Made by a program: the position numbers and the translations under genes. Below the pieces are notes generated by a model. It was not told the DNA's origin, ran no database searches, and saw only the letters and a program-made list of their open reading frames with translations. DNA of 64,000 nt from Pedobacter sp. Leaf41 (GTDB taxonomy: Bacteria > Bacteroidota > Bacteroidia > Sphingobacteriales > Sphingobacteriaceae): NCBI RefSeq assembly GCF_001422545.1, contig NZ_LMLE01000010.1, forward strand, positions 124,227 through 188,226, written 5' to 3'. Shown here one piece after another: positions 16,543 through 24,559 of the stretch; position 1 is the first letter of the stretch; every line of letters starts with the position of its first letter.

Positions 16543-17625
16543 GTGTTTAGACATTCAATATACAAAACACTTTTGGTTTCAATCAGTCTAGCTACTCTGA
16601 TTTTCCTTTTCGGCTTATTCCCAAGCCTTATTCAAAAGTATTATTCAACGGGTATTTATCCCTACATTTCTTCGTCACTAAGGTTTGTATCCTCTATTTT
16701 TCCTTTTGCCATTGGTGATATTGTTTACGCATTAATTATTGGTTTTATCGTTTACAGAATCATCAGGTTTTTCAAAAAAAGAAAATCTTTAAAGAGAAAA
16801 CACAGAATTATTGTACCGCTACAGGTTTTAAACTTTTGTTTAATTTTTTACATTATCTTCAAGCTGGTTTGGGGCTTAAACTACAGTCGGCCAAGTGTGA
16901 GTGAAGTGTTAGGTATTGGAAGCGAAAAGTATAGCGTACAAGAGTTGTGTCTTTTGGGTGAATATTTTGTTAAAAAAACAAATGATTTAAAGTTAAAGCA
17001 GACGGGAATTCCCTCTTACTCTATTAAGGAATTGGAAATCAGCTCAGCCAAAGCCTATAACTTCATGGAGAGAAGGAATTCGCTATTCCGCTATAAAAAT
17101 TCCTGTTTAAAATCTGTTTTAAGTCCGTATTTAGTGAGCAAAGCAGGAATAGAAGGTTATTATGCGCCATTAACCGGCGAGGCAAACATGAATATGGCCT
17201 TGCCTGATTTTGTAAAACCTTATGTTTCTTGCCATGAAATTGCACATCAAATAGGCACTTCGTACGAAGATGAGGCTAATCTTTTAGGCTATTTAACTGC
17301 AAGCAATAGTCCCGATGTGAATTACCAATATTCGGCCAACTACGAGATGCTGAGGTATATCTTGTTTGAAATTAGAATGAAATCTCCCGATGATTACAAA
17401 ATACTTCACGATAAATTATCTCAAAAAGTTTTAGATGATTTTAGAACGGAGAAAGAATTTTGGCGAAAATACAATGGCGACATGTTCGGATACATGGATG
17501 CCGCATTTGATAGTTTCTTAAAGCTCAACAACCAGCCTAAAGGAATCGATAGCTATCAGGATATTGTGATTTGGCTTTGGAATATACATAAGAAGGAGTT
17601 AAAGGTTGAGCGTTTACAGTTATAG
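16543..17625 (+). CDS. DUF3810 membrane protein with zincin motif
   Basis: 360 residues, starting with GTG at 16543: no in-frame ATG lies upstream, and the next Met is more than 100 residues in. Three N-terminal membrane segments (about 9-28, 54-73 and 92-110) precede a soluble domain. The motif SCHEIAHQIG (HExxH) is followed by EDEANLLGYL, which offers a Glu as third ligand. That matches DUF3810 proteins of Bacteroidota and Firmicutes and suggests a membrane-tethered zinc peptidase. Substrate unknown. It follows pyrC by 119 bp. Confidence 0.85.
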   Translation: MFRHSIYKTLLVSISLATLIFLFGLFPSLIQKYYSTGIYPYISSSLRFVSSIFPFAIGDIVYALIIGFIVYRIIRFFKKRKSLKRKHRIIVPLQVLNFCLIFYIIFKLVWGLNYSRPSVSEVLGIGSEKYSVQELCLLGEYFVKKTNDLKLKQTGIPSYSIKELEISSAKAYNFMERRNSLFRYKNSCLKSVLSPYLVSKAGIEGYYAPLTGEANMNMALPDFVKPYVSCHEIAHQIGTSYEDEANLLGYLTASNSPDVNYQYSANYEMLRYILFEIRMKSPDDYKILHDKLSQKVLDDFRTEKEFWRKYNGDMFGYMDAAFDSFLKLNNQPKGIDSYQDIVIWLWNIHKKELKVERLQL

Positions 17626-17714
17626 GTTGAAAGTTAAAAGTTCCAGGTTGACAGTGCAATTTGAATGGTATTTACGCCCAGAACATACAACCTATTACAT
17701 ACAACTTATAACGC

Positions 17715-18296
17715 TTATCCATGTATCGCCTCTCTCGTTCCGAAGCTTTGGATTAACTCCCCTTCAAATTCCAGCCACTCTTTCCAGCGCTTATCTACAT
17801 CAACATCAGTAGAATATTTACGGGCAAAATTTAGAAAAGTAGTGTAATGTCCAGCCTCCGAAACCATAAGCTCGTGGTAGAATTTCGCTAATTCTTCATC
17901 TTTTATATTAAGAGAAAGCACTCGAAAACGCTCGCAACTTCTGGCCTCAATCATTGCAGCAAACAACAGCCGATCAACAAAAGCCTGGTTTCTGCTACCG
18001 TCTTTTTTACTGAACTTCACTAAACGGCCAACGTAATCGTCCTTCCGTTCGCGACTTAAAGTGTAACCGCGTTGTTTAATAATTTCAATTACCATTTGAA
18101 AATGCTGCATTTCTTCAATTGCAATGGCTGTTAGTTCATCAACTAAATCCTGGTGCTCAGAGTTTTGGGTGATTAAAGTAATGGCGTTCGATGCTGCTTT
18201 TTGTTCGCACCAGGCATGGTCAGATAAAATTTCTTCTAAATTCGATTCAGCAATATTCGCCCAACGTGGGTCTGTCAACAATTTTAATCCTAACAT
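17715..18296 (-). CDS. miaE: tRNA-(ms2io6A)-hydroxylase MiaE-like
   Basis: 193 residues, all-helical ferritin-like fold. Two diiron half-sites are visible: E in HAWCEQKAAS with EEMQHF (ExxH), and E in MIEARSCERF with SEAGHY (ExxH). MiaE uses O2 to hydroxylate the isopentenyl group of ms2i6A37 in tRNAs reading UNN codons. In Bacteroidota the same family is annotated as MiaE without experimental proof. It is convergent with the DUF3810 gene. A TAATTTTG box lies 20 bp upstream of the ATG. Confidence 0.88.
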   Translation of the reverse strand: MLGLKLLTDPRWANIAESNLEEILSDHAWCEQKAASNAITLITQNSEHQDLVDELTAIAIEEMQHFQMVIEIIKQRGYTLSRERKDDYVGRLVKFSKKDGSRNQAFVDRLLFAAMIEARSCERFRVLSLNIKDEELAKFYHELMVSEAGHYTTFLNFARKYSTDVDVDKRWKEWLEFEGELIQSFGTREAIHG

Positions 18297-18316
18297 GTGG
18301 TGGTGTAATTGAGCTG

Positions 18317-18324
18317 CAAAATTA
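18317..18324 (-). promoter_or_regulatory. -7 box (TAATTTTG) of miaE
   Basis: Perfect TAnnTTTG followed by C, 20 bp upstream of the ATG. Confidence 0.55.
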
Positions 18325-18349
18325 AGAATATTTAAGATACGTTTAATAT

Positions 18350-18419
18350 CTCCCGCAGATTTAGAAGATAAATGCAGATCAAAATTTTAATCTGCGAAAA
18401 TCACATTTATCTGCGGGAG
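18350..18419. repeat. Palindromic repeat, copy 3
   Basis: CTCCCGCAGAT (18350-18360) and ATCTGCGGGAG (18409-18419) are perfect 11 bp inverted ends, with a nested inner palindrome around GCAGATCAAAATTTTAATC. It is the most symmetric member of the family at 3941-4009 and 10911-10994. It lies between divergent miaE and the glycosyltransferase gene. Confidence 0.75.
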
Positions 18420-18447
18420 CAAAAAAAAAGAGCTTATTTTGTAGAAG

Positions 18448-19677
18448 ATGAATAGAAGCGCAAAAAAAATATTGATCATTGGATTGGTTTGGCCTGAGCC
18501 TACTTCATCGGCAGCTGGAACAAGAATGATTCAATTGGTTGATTTATTTTTGCAGAAAGGTTATCAGGTCACTTTTGCCTCGGCGGCATCGAAAAGTGAT
18601 TTCAGTTTTGATTTCTCACACACTTCAGTAGTTGAGGAGTCAATAAAACTAAATGATGAAAGTTTCAATTTATTTCTTCAAAAGTTAAACCCCGATATTG
18701 TACTCTTTGATCGTTTTATGGTTGAGGAACAGTATGGTTGGCGGGTTCAGCAGGAATGCCGCGATGCGCTTCGGATTTTAGACACTGAAGATTTACATAG
18801 CCTGCGAAGTGCCAGACAGCAAAGTGATAAAAAGCAGTCGGAAATCGATTTATTTTCTGATACAGCAAGGAGAGAAATTGCTTCTATTCTGCGTTGTGAT
18901 CTTTCGTTGATTATTTCTGAGGTGGAGATGAAAATTTTGGAAGAAACTTTTAAAATCGATCTTTCGTTACTCTACTATCTCCCGTTTCTTGAAAACGAAA
19001 TTACAGAAGAATCCATTAAAAACTGGACTTCTTTTGAAGAAAGGGCAGATTTTGTTTTCATTGGTAATTTTCTACATGAACCGAATTGGAACACTGTTCA
19101 GGTTTTAAAAACCAAAATTTGGCCCACATTAACGAAGAAACTACCTGGGGTAAATATGAATATTTATGGTTCTTATGCTTCTCAAAAAGTATTACAGTTG
19201 GAGAATAAAAACGAAAAGTTTTTTATTCGTGGAAGAGCCACTGATGCAAGGCAAGCGATTTCAACGCACCGGATTTTACTTGCTCCTATCCAGTTTGGTG
19301 CTGGTGTTAAAGGAAAATTTATCGATGCCATGCAAGTTGGAACGCCATCTATTACCACTTCAGTTGGTGCCGAGGCCATGAAAGGTTCGCTGGATTGGAA
19401 TGGATTTATTGAAGATGACTTAGAAAACTTTATAGAGAAAGCAATTTTGCTTTACAATGATGAAACGGTTTGGTCTATAGCTCAACAAAATGGCATTAAG
19501 ATCATTAATGAGCGATATTCGCCTACGCATTTTGCCGACTTATTTATAAGTGTTTTGGAAAATCTGGATATCCAGAATCATCGTCAGCATAATTTTATTG
19601 GTCAGATTTTAAATCATCATACTATGCAAAGCACAAAGTATATGTCGTTGTGGATTGAAGAGAAGAATAGAAAGTAG
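18448..19677 (+). CDS. Glycosyltransferase, GT-B fold (family 4-like)
   Basis: 409 residues, no membrane segments. The N-terminal Rossmann half begins KKILIIGLVWPEPTSSAAGT. The donor-binding half contains FVFIGNFLHEPNWNTVQ (about 202-218) and the end motif APIQFGAGVKGKFIDAMQVG (about 277-296), where the Gly-Lys-x-Asp/Glu pattern contacts the sugar nucleotide. Acceptor and sugar cannot be read from sequence. It stands alone, with no other polysaccharide gene nearby. Confidence 0.85.
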   Translation: MNRSAKKILIIGLVWPEPTSSAAGTRMIQLVDLFLQKGYQVTFASAASKSDFSFDFSHTSVVEESIKLNDESFNLFLQKLNPDIVLFDRFMVEEQYGWRVQQECRDALRILDTEDLHSLRSARQQSDKKQSEIDLFSDTARREIASILRCDLSLIISEVEMKILEETFKIDLSLLYYLPFLENEITEESIKNWTSFEERADFVFIGNFLHEPNWNTVQVLKTKIWPTLTKKLPGVNMNIYGSYASQKVLQLENKNEKFFIRGRATDARQAISTHRILLAPIQFGAGVKGKFIDAMQVGTPSITTSVGAEAMKGSLDWNGFIEDDLENFIEKAILLYNDETVWSIAQQNGIKIINERYSPTHFADLFISVLENLDIQNHRQHNFIGQILNHHTMQSTKYMSLWIEEKNRK

Positions 19678-20111
19678 TTTGTCTTAGCCCGACAGGCTTT
19701 CACTTTTTCTTGATAAAAACGGACAAAGCCGTGTGTTTCTATCTGTTTAGTAGCAGTGTCTAGCTCCCCTCCTTATTTTCATGGAGGGGTTGGGGGTGGT
19801 TTTCTTCCTAAAAGCGTTTTACTTCTGTTTATAAACCTGATTGGCGGGGAAAGCCCAAACTTTTTTCTGTTTGGCTTGTACCAAAAGCAGGGCTGCTTTT
19901 CACGAAGCATTACAGAACCATTCATTTCCAATCAGATTTTGGGATTTTCAGGATAAGAAAAGATTACGGACCAGGATTTTAGGATTGAAAGATGAAACAG
20001 AACTTACGGCTTTTATCTCCGAACTTTCCGTTCTTGGGCTTACCGGCTTTCTTTACAACATTAAAACATTTCAATCTCTAAACATTGCAACAATCTGCGT
20101 AAATTCGCAGC
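19678..20111. other. Gene-free gap with repeat-like sequence
   Basis: No supported gene. The stretch has an inverted piece, CTCCCCTCC facing GGAGGGG (about 19766-19791), and a GGCTTT...AAAGCC hairpin near 19698-19730. Small open frames across it show no protein-like features and one overlaps the start of hscA. A TGCGTAAATTCGCA hairpin sits directly before the hscA ATG. Confidence 0.5.
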
Positions 20112-21968
20112 ATGGCAAAAATTTCAATTAACCTTGCTACAGGTTCGTTTCAGAAGGAAGAAATTATAGTAGGCATAGATTTAGGCACCACAAACAGTTT
20201 GGTTGCTTTTATCAATCCTGATAAAAATCCGCAGGTAATTAATGATGCTGGTAAGGGAATTTTGGTTCCTTCGGTAGTATATTTCAACAGCCAAAACGAA
20301 GCAATTGTGGGTAATGAGGCGAAAGAGTTCTTAACTACAGACCCGGCTAATACCATTTTCTCGGTGAAGCGATTACTTGGCCGCTCTTACAAAGATGTTG
20401 CTGAACACAAAGATATATTTTCTTACAAAGTGATTGATGATGACACAGATGCTTTGGTAAAAATTCAAGCGGGAGATCGTTTTTATACGCCAATCGAATT
20501 ATCTGCTGAAATTTTAAAAGAACTTAAAGGGAGAGCAGAACATGCTTTAAAAACACCTGTGAATCGGGCTGTTATAACTGTTCCGGCGTACTTTAACGAT
20601 AGTCAGCGACAGGCCACAAGGGATGCCGGGAAACTTGCCGGACTTGACGTCATGCGGATTGTTAACGAACCAACCGCAGCAAGTTTGGCCTACGGAATCG
20701 GGCTTGATCCGACTGAGCAAAAAACCATTGCCGTTTACGATTTAGGTGGTGGAACTTTTGATGTTTCTATCCTCCAAATTCAGAATGGAATTTTCGAAGT
20801 TTTGGCTACCAATGGCAACACTTACCTTGGCGGCGATGATTTCGACCGGGCGATTTTAAACTATTGGATCGAGAAAAATAAATTTGATTTTGCAGCAGTT
20901 GCTGCAGATAACATTTTAATGCAAACCTTGCGTTTAAAGGCTGAAGCAGCTAAAAAAGCGCTTTCTACGCAAAATTTATATAACGAGCAGGTGGGCGAAA
21001 TCTGGTGTACTTTGGATAAGCAAACTTTTGAGCAATTGATCACCGCAAAGGTGGATGAAACCATCACCGCATGTAAAAACGCTTTGAAAGATGCAGATTT
21101 AACTTCAGCAGATATTGATGAAGTAATTTTAGTGGGCGGTTCTACCCGTACGCCATTTGTAAAGCAAGCGGTAGAGAATTTCTTTGGCAAAAAACCGCAG
21201 GATAATATTAATCCTGATGAGGTTGTGGCTTTAGGTGCTGCTATCCAGGCTGATGTTTTGGCTGGAAATCGTTCTGATATTTTATTGCTTGATGTTACTC
21301 CTCTTTCGCTTGGTATCGAAACGATGGGTGGTTTAATGGATGTAATTATCTCCCGTAACAGCAAAGTGCCTACCAAAGCCGGTCGCCAATACACCACTTC
21401 GATTGATGGGCAGGTAAATATGAAAATTTCTGTTTATCAGGGTGAACGCGATTTGGTAAAGGAGAATCGTAAACTAGCGGAATTCGATTTGAAAGGAATT
21501 CCGGCGATGCCTGCAGGTTTGCCGAAAGTAGATATCAACTTTTTGCTAAATGCTGATGGAATTTTAACAGTACAAGCTATTGAACTCCGTTCGGGTGTGA
21601 AGCAGGAAATCGAGATTACACCAAGTTATGGGTTAAGTGATGATACAGTTGAAAAAATGTTGTTGGATAGCATTGAATTTGCGCAAAGCGATGTGGAGCA
21701 ACGCATGTTGATTGAGGCTCGAAGTGAGGGCGAGCAACTCCTTTACACTGCAGAGCGTTTTATTGAAAAGCATGCTGAACATTTAACAGACGCAGAAATT
21801 GCCGAAACAAAAGTTCATATCGAAGCTTTGAAAACTGCTTTAGCCACACAGGAAAAAGATACGATTTTGAAAAAAGCCGATGAGTTGAATGAGTTCACTC
21901 GTCCGTTTGCTGAACGTGTAATGGACGCGGCGATTTCCACAGCGATGAAAGGTAAGAAGATAGAGTAA
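20112..21968 (+). CDS. hscA: Hsp70 chaperone, HscA-like
   Basis: 618 residues. The ATPase domain contains IIVGIDLGTTNSLVAF (about 18-33), VITVPAYFNDSQRQATRDAG, IVNEPTAASLAYG, YDLGGGTFDVS and VGGSTRTPFV. The linker/substrate domain starts near LLDVTPLSLGIETMGG. The protein is shorter than DnaK and its C-terminus lacks the Gly/Met-rich tail (ends AMKGKKIE), which points to the Fe-S cluster assembly chaperone HscA rather than DnaK. HscA, with HscB, helps transfer clusters from the IscU scaffold. No isc genes or hscB are adjacent, so the name rests on length and sequence style. Confidence 0.8.
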   Translation: MAKISINLATGSFQKEEIIVGIDLGTTNSLVAFINPDKNPQVINDAGKGILVPSVVYFNSQNEAIVGNEAKEFLTTDPANTIFSVKRLLGRSYKDVAEHKDIFSYKVIDDDTDALVKIQAGDRFYTPIELSAEILKELKGRAEHALKTPVNRAVITVPAYFNDSQRQATRDAGKLAGLDVMRIVNEPTAASLAYGIGLDPTEQKTIAVYDLGGGTFDVSILQIQNGIFEVLATNGNTYLGGDDFDRAILNYWIEKNKFDFAAVAADNILMQTLRLKAEAAKKALSTQNLYNEQVGEIWCTLDKQTFEQLITAKVDETITACKNALKDADLTSADIDEVILVGGSTRTPFVKQAVENFFGKKPQDNINPDEVVALGAAIQADVLAGNRSDILLLDVTPLSLGIETMGGLMDVIISRNSKVPTKAGRQYTTSIDGQVNMKISVYQGERDLVKENRKLAEFDLKGIPAMPAGLPKVDINFLLNADGILTVQAIELRSGVKQEIEITPSYGLSDDTVEKMLLDSIEFAQSDVEQRMLIEARSEGEQLLYTAERFIEKHAEHLTDAEIAETKVHIEALKTALATQEKDTILKKADELNEFTRPFAERVMDAAISTAMKGKKIE

Positions 21969-22101
21969 GTCCGAGGTTGGGAGTTGGAAGTCCGATGATA
22001 TTAATTCTAATTCATTTAAAGCATTTCACTTTGAGCTTGTTTCATAATCATTTGCGCTATATGGAAAAACAAATCTAAATTCATCATTCAATTAAAAACC
22101 A

Positions 22102-22785
22102 ATGCTGAGGAATTTGTTTTGTATTATTTTCAGTTTGTTAATTCTATCAAATTGCAGTAACAAAAAGAAAAACATTGAAGAAGAAGAAACCATCATTACC
22201 GCACTTCTTCCTGCAATAATTGACTCAACCTGCATGGATTTGAGGATATACGAATTTCGACTACCTGTACCTAAATCAGTTTATGATAAAAATAATAAGT
22301 TTATCAGATTTGATTATTCTAATTTAGCAAAAGATTCAATCATCTATAAAGGAAGACTAGATTCTTTAAATAAAGACACGAGTACCTTATATGTGCAGTT
22401 TAATCCTATATTAAAAGATGTTGATGAAAAATACAAACAGGAATTATTTTATCACTTCAAAATTAAAGAGGAAAAAGAAAGGCCAAGAAATGAAACGCTA
22501 ACAATTCCTTACCAAAACATCAAAACCAAAAAGAAATTTAAACTTCAAATTTCTTCAAAAATGCCAAAAATTAATAAGGCCGATGGTGTTTTTAGCAATT
22601 ATGGTTCAAGTTTTTCCGGTTCGTTTTCTATCTCTAGAATTTATTTTGACATGGAAAGGAATTTTGGAGTTCTAACTGTTGGTTATTTCTGTGGAACGAG
22701 ATGTGGAGAAGGGTTTACCATTTTTATTAAAAAAGTAAGCGATAAATGGATAATCGATGAAATTGTAAATACTTGGATTGCTTAA
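22102..22785 (+). CDS. Uncharacterised lipoprotein
   Basis: 227 residues with a lipobox (LLILSNC, Cys at about residue 18) followed by a charged linker NKKKNIEEEETI. The mature part is beta-rich, with CGTRCGEGFTIFIKK near the C-terminus holding two close Cys residues. Family not recognised. It is monocistronic as far as can be seen. Confidence 0.7.
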   Translation: MLRNLFCIIFSLLILSNCSNKKKNIEEEETIITALLPAIIDSTCMDLRIYEFRLPVPKSVYDKNNKFIRFDYSNLAKDSIIYKGRLDSLNKDTSTLYVQFNPILKDVDEKYKQELFYHFKIKEEKERPRNETLTIPYQNIKTKKKFKLQISSKMPKINKADGVFSNYGSSFSGSFSISRIYFDMERNFGVLTVGYFCGTRCGEGFTIFIKKVSDKWIIDEIVNTWIA

Positions 22786-22836
22786 TGACAATGAATTTTC
22801 TTACCATACATCAAAACTTCTCTGCCCCTAACCTAT

Positions 22837-22844
22837 TAACTTTG
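22837..22844 (+). promoter_or_regulatory. -7 box (TAACTTTG) of the luciferase-like gene
   Basis: Perfect TAnnTTTG followed by C, 20 bp upstream of the ATG. Confidence 0.55.
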
Positions 22845-22864
22845 CTATATAAATTTTAGCAATT

Positions 22865-23896
22865 ATGGAATTAGGTATCGGCATGTTCGGCGATTTGCAA
22901 GTTAATGCAAAGGGAGAAATTCAACCCGCCCAACAAAGACTTCAGGAAATTATAGAAGAAATTAAATTGATGGATGAAGTAGGATTAGACTTCTACGGCA
23001 TTGGTGAACACCATCGTCCTGATTATGCAGTTTCGAGTCCGGAAATTATTTTGGCTGCAGCCGCAACGGTTACCAAAAATATTAAGTTGAGTAGTGCAGT
23101 ATCGGTTTTGAGCTCATCAGATCCAGTAAAGCTTTACCAAAATTTTGCTACTATCGATTTAATTTCTAATGGAAGAGCCGAATTAATGGCTGGTCGCGGG
23201 AGTTTTATCGAATCCTTTCCCTTATTCGGCTACAATCTTCAGGATTACGATGAACTTTATGAAGAGAAATTAGCGCTGCTTTTAAAAATTAACGAAGAAC
23301 CAAAAATAACCTGGAAGGGAAAATTCAGGCCCGAGCTTGTTAACCAGGAGGTTCTACCCCGTGCTGTTAATGATCATTTAAAGATTTGGGTGGCTGTTGG
23401 CGGTACACCAGAATCAGTTGAACGTGCCGGACGATTGGGTTTACCTGTGATGTTTGCGATTATTGGTGGGCAACCTTCGCAATTTAAGCCATTATTTGAT
23501 TACTACAAAAAAGTTTATCAGGCTTATGGCCACGATATGAGTAAATTTGAAGTTGGTGTACATATGCACTCACTATTTGGCGAGGATAGTCAGGAAACAG
23601 CAGATTATTATTATCCTTTATACTCCGCTCAAATGAATAGAGTAGGAAAAAGCCGTGGTTGGCCTCCGTTCCAAAGAAACCAATTTGAAGCCGGCAGAAG
23701 TGCTAACGGCGCTTTGATTATTGGCGATGCCGCAGAATCTGTTGATAAAATTCTTGCTATGGAAGAAACCTTTGGCTTAACCCGTTTCTCAGCACACATG
23801 GACGTCGGCGGACCATCACACGCGGCAATGATGAAATCGATAGAAATCTTCGGGAACAAAATCGCCCCGGAAGTGAGAAAAGCTTTGTCGAAATAG
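22865..23896 (+). CDS. LLM-class flavin-dependent oxidoreductase
   Basis: 343 residues, TIM-barrel fold of bacterial luciferase-like monooxygenases. It begins MELGIGMFGDLQVNAKGE. Family landmarks are DFYGIGEHHRPDYAVSSPEI, FATIDLISNGRAELMAGRGS and the C-terminal phosphate-binding-type stretch SANGALIIGDAAESVDKIL. Such enzymes use reduced FMN to oxidise small organic molecules; the substrate here is unknown. No flavin reductase lies next to it; the one in the window is 25 kb away. Confidence 0.88.
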   Translation: MELGIGMFGDLQVNAKGEIQPAQQRLQEIIEEIKLMDEVGLDFYGIGEHHRPDYAVSSPEIILAAAATVTKNIKLSSAVSVLSSSDPVKLYQNFATIDLISNGRAELMAGRGSFIESFPLFGYNLQDYDELYEEKLALLLKINEEPKITWKGKFRPELVNQEVLPRAVNDHLKIWVAVGGTPESVERAGRLGLPVMFAIIGGQPSQFKPLFDYYKKVYQAYGHDMSKFEVGVHMHSLFGEDSQETADYYYPLYSAQMNRVGKSRGWPPFQRNQFEAGRSANGALIIGDAAESVDKILAMEETFGLTRFSAHMDVGGPSHAAMMKSIEIFGNKIAPEVRKALSK

Positions 23897-24008
23897 TCTC
23901 AGAGCCTCCTTTCGAAATGGGCTATTCGCGATCGAGAAATCTTTGAAATGGCAAACTTCGGTTTTTAAAAATTTTCAGCTGTGCTCAGTAAAAGCAGCTA
24001 ATAGACGC

Positions 24009-24452
24009 TTAATACTTATTGCCTTTCGAAATCAGATTGACGAAAGTATAAACATAACAACCTATACAAACGCCTAGAAAGCTTTCGAGCAAAGCAAAAA
24101 TTATCATCATAACGGATAGCGTTAAGGCCACTGTCAAAAAACTAAGTATAAATGTCGCGGTAATCAATAGGCAGAAAACAAAGCCCATGGTTGCCGCGAA
24201 TTTTTTAGGCGCTAAATCGGTCATGTTAGGCTTTAAGCTCAAAGCCTTAGCTAAATTAATAGCTATAAACTTCATCGGACTGAACTTTCCAGAACTAAAG
24301 GCCCTTAAAGCGAAATCGCCAGTTAGGAAAAATATTGCCCAATAATTTGAGAATACAACACAGCCAATTGCAATGCATGCAACCATAAATGCAATCAATC
24401 TAACTACATTTTCATTTACTCTTTCTGCTGAGATGGGACAGGATATTTCCAT
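24009..24452 (-). CDS. DUF4395 membrane protein
   Basis: 147 residues. The N-terminus EISCPISAERVNENVVRLIA is the DUF4395 signature (CP...ERVNEN), followed by four hydrophobic segments. A further Cys pair is in GVCIGCYVY. Cellular role unknown; the family is often found near rhodanese or thiosulfate-handling genes elsewhere, but nothing of that kind is adjacent here. Confidence 0.82.
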   Translation of the reverse strand: MEISCPISAERVNENVVRLIAFMVACIAIGCVVFSNYWAIFFLTGDFALRAFSSGKFSPMKFIAINLAKALSLKPNMTDLAPKKFAATMGFVFCLLITATFILSFLTVALTLSVMMIIFALLESFLGVCIGCYVYTFVNLISKGNKY

Positions 24453-24559
24453 TTATCTTTTTTCAAAGCTACCAATTTAAATACACCAATCGAATATTTT
24501 CCTTAACCTTGTAAAATTCATTCCTATATTTAATAAATTAACGACTACCGAAATATAGA

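Noticed and set aside
19756..20131. Open frames of 66 and 96 codons in the gap before hscA
   Set aside because: They run through repeat-like non-coding sequence, show no protein-like pattern, and one overlaps the hscA start.
20861..21397. 178-codon frame antisense to hscA
   Set aside because: Shadow frame over conserved Hsp70 motifs.
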